Positions 58,337 to 64,000 of a stretch of 64,000 nucleotides of DNA are shown piece by piece. The position numbers and the translations under genes were made by a program. Location: the NCBI RefSeq assembly GCF_019890725.1, contig NZ_JAINZZ010000006.1, positions 1 through 64,000 on the forward strand, in the 5' to 3' direction. The DNA comes from Actinacidiphila acidipaludis (GTDB lineage Bacteria > Actinomycetota > Actinomycetes > Streptomycetales > Streptomycetaceae). Position 1 is the first letter of the stretch, and every line of letters begins with the position of its first letter. Below the pieces are notes generated by a model that searched no databases, was not told where the DNA came from, and saw only the letters and a list, made by a program, of their open reading frames with translations.

Positions 58337-60226
58337 ATGGACGAGCTGCGAGCCGCCGATCCGCGGTGGATCGGCTCCTACCGGCTGCTGGGGCGACTCG
58401 GCACCGGCGGCATGGGCCGCGTCTACCTCGCCCGCTCCCAGCGCGGCCGCACCGTCGCCGTGAAGCTGGTCCGCGCCGAACTCGCCGAACAGGAGGAGTT
58501 CCGCACCCGGTTCCGGCGGGAGGTGCACGCCGCGCGGCGGGTCGGCGGCCGCTGGACCGCGCCGGTGCTCGACGCCGACACCGAGGCCGCGATCCCCTGG
58601 GTGGCGACGGGGTACGTCGCGGGGCCCTCGCTGCAGCAGGTCGTCGCGAAGGACCACGGCCCGCTGCCGGAGTCCTCGGTGCGGGTGCTGGCGTCCGGGC
58701 TCGCCCACGCGCTCGCGGACATCCACGCCGCGGGCCTGGTGCACCGCGACCTCAAGCCGTCCAACGTGATGATCACCATCGACGGCCCCCGGGTCATCGA
58801 CTTCGGCATCGCGCGGGCCCTGGAGACCGTCGCGGACGACGGCGACGGCACCACCGTCACCACCACCGGGGCGATGGTCGGCTCGCCCGCCTTCATGTCG
58901 CCCGAGCAGGTGCGCGGCGACCGGGTCACCCCGGCGTGCGACATCTTCTGCCTCGGCTCGGTGCTCGCGTACGCCGCGACCGGGCTGCAGCCGTTCGGGG
59001 CGGCCGCGAGCGGCGTGCACGCGCAGATGTTCCGCATCGTGCAGGAGCCGCCGGACCTGGACGCCGTGCCCGCGGGCCTGCGCGACCTGGTCGCCGCGTG
59101 CCTGGTCAAGGATCCGCTGGAGCGGCCGTCGCTGGCGGAGGTGCAGGAACGGATCGCCGCGGCCGAGGCGGCGGCTCTCGAAGCGACCCGCGGCACGCGG
59201 GACGCGGGCGCCGCGGACGGCACGAGCGGCGGGCGCGTCGCCCCCGCGGAGCCGTGGCTGCCCGGCGCGATCGTCGCGCAGCTCGGCCGCCAGGCGGTGC
59301 GGCTGCTGGAACTGGAGGCGGCCGAGACGGGTTCGATGCCGGTGGTGACCGCGGCGGAGGCCGCGACCCGCGTGCAGCGTCCGGCAGCCGCCCCGCCCGC
59401 CGCACGCCCGGATGAGCCGGAGGCCGCACGCGGGCCGGAAGCGGCCGGGCGGCCCGCGCCTGAACCCGTCACCGCCTCGCTGCCCCGGCCGCGGCAGCCC
59501 GCCGAGGACAGCACCCTGTACGCCGGACCCGCGGAGCAGCCGGCACCCGCCGCGCACTCCACCACCGCCGCACACCCCGCCGCCGCACCGGCGGACCCCG
59601 CCGCACCGGCCGACCCCGCCGGCCGCCGGCCCGCCCACCGCGAGCCCGCCGGCCCCGGCCCCGAGTCCGCCGCCCCCGGCAGACGGAAGCGCCGCGGCGC
59701 CCTCGTCGCGGTCCTGGCCCTGCTCGCGGTGGTCGCGGGCGGTGCGACGGCCCTCGTGGCGCTGCGGGCCGGCGGTCACGGCAGCGGTGGCGACGCCGGC
59801 CGGACGCACACCGCGCCCCCGCAGACGGCGCCCGCCGGCCGGGCGGCCACCACGGCGCCCACGCCCGCCGCCGGAGCCGCCGCCGTCCCCGCGCCCGCCG
59901 GCCTCGTCGGCACCTGGCACGCGGTGTTCGACAGCGGGCAGGGCGGCCAGAGCAGCGAGAACGAGCGGACGCTGACCGTCCACCCGGACGGCTCGGTGGT
60001 GCTGACCGGCAGCGGCGGCACCTACGACTGCGCCTGGTCGATGCACGTCACGTCCGCCGGTCCGCCCACCGCCCTGAGCGCGTCCGAGGTCACCCGTGGC
60101 GAGCCGGCCGGGGCGTGCCTGCCGGGCGTGGAGACCTCCCTCACCCTCCTCGACCCCACCCACCTGCGCCGGGACAACAACCCCGACGCGGGCAAGGCGC
60201 CGCTGACGTACGAGAAGACGGGCTGA
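58337..60226 (+). CDS. membrane-anchored Ser/Thr protein kinase (PknB-type)
   Basis: A 629-residue Hanks-type kinase. Glycine loop GTGGMGRVY is at residues 22-30, the ATP lysine is K43 (VAVKLVR), the catalytic loop is HRDLKPSN at 136-143 and DFG at 155-157, with the SPAFMSPEQVRG activation segment. A Pro/Ala-rich linker from about 300 to 445 precedes one transmembrane helix (RGALVAVLALLAVVAGGATALVAL). An extracellular domain of roughly 130 residues contains a GTW...NERTLTVHPDGSVVLTGSGG motif. ATG 58337 is the only sensible start. The sensor ligand is unknown. Convergent with purA. Confidence 0.93.
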   Translation: MDELRAADPRWIGSYRLLGRLGTGGMGRVYLARSQRGRTVAVKLVRAELAEQEEFRTRFRREVHAARRVGGRWTAPVLDADTEAAIPWVATGYVAGPSLQQVVAKDHGPLPESSVRVLASGLAHALADIHAAGLVHRDLKPSNVMITIDGPRVIDFGIARALETVADDGDGTTVTTTGAMVGSPAFMSPEQVRGDRVTPACDIFCLGSVLAYAATGLQPFGAAASGVHAQMFRIVQEPPDLDAVPAGLRDLVAACLVKDPLERPSLAEVQERIAAAEAAALEATRGTRDAGAADGTSGGRVAPAEPWLPGAIVAQLGRQAVRLLELEAAETGSMPVVTAAEAATRVQRPAAAPPAARPDEPEAARGPEAAGRPAPEPVTASLPRPRQPAEDSTLYAGPAEQPAPAAHSTTAAHPAAAPADPAAPADPAGRRPAHREPAGPGPESAAPGRRKRRGALVAVLALLAVVAGGATALVALRAGGHGSGGDAGRTHTAPPQTAPAGRAATTAPTPAAGAAAVPAPAGLVGTWHAVFDSGQGGQSSENERTLTVHPDGSVVLTGSGGTYDCAWSMHVTSAGPPTALSASEVTRGEPAGACLPGVETSLTLLDPTHLRRDNNPDAGKAPLTYEKTG

Positions 60227-60268
60227 GAGCACGCGCCCACGCGGCCACGCCCGGCCCCGGACACGGCA

Positions 60269-60300
60269 CTGCCCGGCGCCGAGGTGACGGCGCCGGGCAG
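60269..60300. terminator. kinase / purA bidirectional terminator
   Basis: Perfect 12-base arms CTGCCCGGCGCC (60269-60280) and GGCGCCGGGCAG (60289-60300) with an eight-base loop between the convergent genes. Confidence 0.8.
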
Positions 60301-60329
60301 GACGGCCGGGGGAAACCGGGACCGGAGAC

Positions 60330-61613
<1,284 letters not shown>

Positions 61614-61747
61614 AGGCGTACACCCCTTCCGGGCGGGGCATGTCCAACGTGCAGAGTGCCGTCGAACCTGCCCCGGAATAGACGAAGCCCCTGACGCAAA
61701 GGCGCAAGGGGCTCTTGCACCGAGATTTTACCTGAGGAAGGACCACC

Positions 61748-62584
61748 GTGTCGGCTCACGTCCCGGCCGGACAATCCCTGCTCGTCGTCGTCGATCCCGC
61801 GGCACGGGCAACCGACGGCGAGTCCGTGCGGATCGCCAAGGACGTGCTGTGCGCGGGCGCGGCCTCCCTGAAGATCGTTCTGCCGGAAACGGCGGCCGAG
61901 GCCGAGCACGCGCTGGTGCACCGCGGCAGGCGGCATCCGGTTGTGCTCGGCGACGACGCGGCACTGCTGCGCACGGTCCGGATCCTGCACCGCGACCGGT
62001 CGTTGCGCGAGGCGCCGGTGTCGGTGGTGCCGATCGGGCCGCGCTCGACGCTGGCCCGCGCGCTGGGCGTCCCGGACCAGGTGCCGGCCGCCGCCCGCGC
62101 GGTGCTCGACGGCGCCGAGCGCGAACTGGACCTGCTGGTCGACGACAGCGGCGGCATCGTGCTGGGCGCGCTCAGCATCCCCTGCGGCAACCCCGTCGCG
62201 CACACCGCGGCGCACTGGTGGACGCCGGTGGAGAAGACCGCCCGCTCCCTGGTCCGCACCCTCACCGCGCCGATCCCGGTCAACGGCCAGCCGCCGCAGC
62301 GTCAGCAGCGGCTGCGGGTCGAGGCGGACGGTGTGCTGCTCGCCGACCTGGACCAGCCGGTGCACGAGGTGTCGGTGCGCACGGCGCCCGCCGGCTTCGC
62401 CGAGGTGTCGGTCCGCCGTGCCGAGGGCGACGCTCAGGTGCGGACGCGGGCCCGCACGGTCACCGTCTCCGGCCGGGACTTCCGCTACCGGGCGGACTCC
62501 GCGGTCACCGGCCCGGTGCGCACCCGCACCTGGACGGTCGAGCCGTCGGCCTGGCGCCTGACGGTTCCCCGCGTCACCAGGTGA
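61748..62584 (+). CDS. diacylglycerol kinase-like protein
   Basis: A 278-residue protein with the fold pattern of the DAGK/LCB5 family catalytic domain: LLVVVDPAARATDGES at the start, a nucleotide region ending VSVVPIGPRSTLARALGVP (where lipid kinases have PxGTxNDxAR), and a C-terminal beta-sandwich (LRVEADGVLLADL...). The GGDGT loop is not evident: VVLGDDAALL stands in its place. Catalysis is therefore uncertain. GTG 61748 has GAGGAAGGA upstream. Position next to purA matches S. coelicolor as I remember it. Confidence 0.7.
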   Translation: MSAHVPAGQSLLVVVDPAARATDGESVRIAKDVLCAGAASLKIVLPETAAEAEHALVHRGRRHPVVLGDDAALLRTVRILHRDRSLREAPVSVVPIGPRSTLARALGVPDQVPAAARAVLDGAERELDLLVDDSGGIVLGALSIPCGNPVAHTAAHWWTPVEKTARSLVRTLTAPIPVNGQPPQRQQRLRVEADGVLLADLDQPVHEVSVRTAPAGFAEVSVRRAEGDAQVRTRARTVTVSGRDFRYRADSAVTGPVRTRTWTVEPSAWRLTVPRVTR

Positions 62585-63875
62585 CGAGCATCTCCTCGGG
62601 CCCGCGGATCACATAGCCGGGACGCCACTTCGGCTCCTCGACCAGGCGCATGCCGGGGGCGTCGCGCAGCAGCGTGCCGAAGGACGTGACGAGTTCGAGG
62701 CGGGCCAGCGGGGCGCCCAGGCAGTAGTGGATGCCCGCGCCGAAGGACACGTGCTTGTTGTCGGCGGCCGGCCGCGTCACGTCGAACCGGTCGGGGTCGG
62801 TGAAACGCGCGGGGTCGCGGTTGGCGGAGCCGAAGAGCAGCGCGACCTCCGAGCCGCGCGGGACGACCGTGCCGTCCACCTCGATGTCGTCCAGCACCCA
62901 CCGCTCGAAGAGCTGCAGCGGGGTGTCGTAGCGCAGCATCTCCTCGACGCCGTCCCGCAGCCGCTCCGGGTTCCGCTGGAGAACCGCCAGCTGGTCGGGG
63001 TGGTGGAAGAGCGCGAGCCACCCCAGGACGGTGGTGTTGACCGTGGCCTCGTGGCCGGCGTTGAGCAGCAGCACGCAGGTGGAGATCATCTCCTGCTCGC
63101 TGAGCACGTCACCGCCGTCGTGCGCCGCGATCAGGGCGCTGATCAGGTCCTCGCCGGGCTCCCGGCGGCGGACCGCGATCAGCTCCCGCAGATACGCGGA
63201 GAACTCCTCGCTGGCCCGCACGGCCAGCCGCGCGGTCTCCTCGCTCGGGTTCAGCTCGAACATGCCGGTGATCGCCGCGGACCAGGGACGCAGCAGCCCG
63301 CGGTCGGCGGGCGGCACACCGAGCATCTCGGCGATCACCGCGACCGGCAGCGGCTCGGCGACGCGGGCCAGCAGGTCGCCGCCGCCGTCGGCGCGCAGGG
63401 ACGTGATGAGCTCGCCGGCCAGCCGCGTCACGGTCGGCGCGAGGTCCTCGACCATGCGCGGGGTGAACGCCTTCGAGACCAGGCGGCGGATCCGGGCGTG
63501 GGCCGGGTCCTCCAGGTCGAGCATCCCCTCGCCGTTGAGGGTGACGAACGGCTCGTGCTCGGGCGGCGGGGCCTGACGGCCGAACTCCTCGTGGGTGAAG
63601 CGGTGCAGGTAGGTGCGGCCCAGACGCCGGTCCCGCAGCAGCGCGCTGACGTCGTCGTGGTGCGGGATCAGCCACTGGTTCGTCGGCTCGAACCAGTGCG
63701 CCCGGCCGCCCGCCCGCAGCGCCTCGTACGCCGGGTACGGGTCGGTGACGAAGGACGGCTCCCAGGGCCTGAACAGCGACGTTGACGCCTTGGACGCTGT
63801 TGACGTCATGCACGCCGTTGACGCGTTCGACGCACTGAGCGGGGTCGGTGATGTCGGTGAGGTCGGTGAGGTCAT
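62574..63875 (-). CDS. cytochrome P450 (CYP107-like)
   Basis: A 433-residue bacterial class I P450. The haem ligand is C385 in FGAGIHYCLGAPLAR, the I-helix is NAGHEATVN (about 272-280) and the ExxR pair is E312/R315. ATG 63875 overlaps the upstream gene's stop (ATGA). The first 33 residues are low complexity (TSPTSPTSP, then Ser/Thr/Ala) and encoded by short DNA repeats, so a start further in, such as Met23, is possible. The substrate is unknown; a P450 of this type lies near purA in S. coelicolor. The 3' end overlaps the convergent DAGK-like gene by 11 bases. Confidence 0.9.
   Translation of the reverse strand: MTSPTSPTSPTPLSASNASTACMTSTASKASTSLFRPWEPSFVTDPYPAYEALRAGGRAHWFEPTNQWLIPHHDDVSALLRDRRLGRTYLHRFTHEEFGRQAPPPEHEPFVTLNGEGMLDLEDPAHARIRRLVSKAFTPRMVEDLAPTVTRLAGELITSLRADGGGDLLARVAEPLPVAVIAEMLGVPPADRGLLRPWSAAITGMFELNPSEETARLAVRASEEFSAYLRELIAVRRREPGEDLISALIAAHDGGDVLSEQEMISTCVLLLNAGHEATVNTTVLGWLALFHHPDQLAVLQRNPERLRDGVEEMLRYDTPLQLFERWVLDDIEVDGTVVPRGSEVALLFGSANRDPARFTDPDRFDVTRPAADNKHVSFGAGIHYCLGAPLARLELVTSFGTLLRDAPGMRLVEEPKWRPGYVIRGPEEMLVTW
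63776..63872. repeat. short repeats encoding the P450 N-terminus
   Basis: GGTCGGTGA occurs twice in tandem (about 63861-63872, preceded by a diverged copy). GTTGACGC-like units recur between 63780 and 63830. The region encodes the Ser/Thr/Pro-rich P450 leader and looks like slippage-expanded sequence. Confidence 0.5.
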
Positions 63876-64000
63876 GGCAGCTCGATCAGTCCGTGTTCCC
63901 GCAGGTAGTCCATCTGCGCGCGGACGGACAGCTCGGCGGCGGGCCACAGCGAGCGGTCCACGTCGGCGTAGACGTGCGCGACGACGTCGGGGGCCGTGTG
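63872..64000 (-). CDS. MBL-fold metallo-hydrolase, 3' end only
   Basis: The final 42 codons and stop of a gene running off the right edge. The encoded tail, APDVVAHVYADVDRSLWPAA then SVRAQMDYLREHGLIELP, resembles the C-terminal winged-helix (BLACT_WH) of metallo-beta-lactamase-fold hydrolases. Its stop overlaps the P450 start by the ATGA arrangement, so the P450 is translated as part of the same unit. Confidence 0.6.
   Translation of the reverse strand, partial: HTAPDVVAHVYADVDRSLWPAAELSVRAQMDYLREHGLIELP

Noticed and set aside
61748-62584. Certain diacylglycerol kinase with a gene symbol
   Set aside because: The GGDGT nucleotide loop is not recognisable, so only a family-level name is used.

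Overview
The window is high-GC, densely coded actinomycete DNA, almost certainly Streptomyces or a close relative. The evidence is the BldC developmental regulator, an Lsr2-type nucleoid protein, DUF3073, valine/leucine dehydrogenase next to bldC and hrpA, F420-type and mycothiol-type enzyme families, many GTG starts, and a purine-gene order that matches the S. coelicolor chromosome as I remember it (roughly SCO4066-SCO4092, then the SCO3629-SCO3637 region).

Left region (1 to about 17.7 kb) is accessory and reads as part of a specialised-metabolite cluster cut off by the left edge. It holds a CrtI/RetSat-like FAD oxidoreductase, a DrrAB-like ABC exporter, a VioB/RebD-related ferritin-domain protein, a Tat-secreted GH95-like glycosidase, a flavin-dependent halogenase with its overlapping flavin reductase, a DUF3995 membrane protein, an OleD-like glycosyltransferase, a UbiB-like kinase, an orphan MbtH protein and two tandem paralogous regulators. 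A plausible reading is that a halogenated, perhaps tryptophan-derived, product is glycosylated inside the cell, exported by the ABC pump and deglycosylated outside. No amino-acid oxidase, NRPS or PKS is visible, so the product is unknown.

The 17.7-24.3 kb region is metabolic. A LysR regulator sits beside kbl-tdh (threonine to glycine plus acetyl-CoA). It is followed by a secreted metallophosphoesterase, a Ddn-like flavin/F420 enzyme and a lipoprotein.

The 24.5-54 kb region is core chromosome. It contains tRNA-Asp and tRNA-Phe, a membrane protein, hrpA, a second identical tRNA-Asp, bldC, vdh, DUF3073, purM/purF, small conserved genes, a secreted FG-GAP-repeat protein that looks inserted, purS-purQ-purL, a divergent lsr2-like gene, three tRNA-Gly genes, purC, a dimethylformamidase-like protein, a degenerate M48-like membrane protein and purD. 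Six of the de novo purine genes are therefore spread over about 20 kb in three transcription units plus singles.

The 54-64 kb region holds a SLATT-type membrane protein, a GntR regulator with a class III aminotransferase, a Ser/Thr kinase, purA, a diacylglycerol-kinase-like protein, a cytochrome P450 and the 3' end of a metallo-beta-lactamase-fold gene. Convergent gene pairs are commonly separated by strong hairpins. There is no CRISPR array, rRNA, recognisable insertion sequence or integrase.
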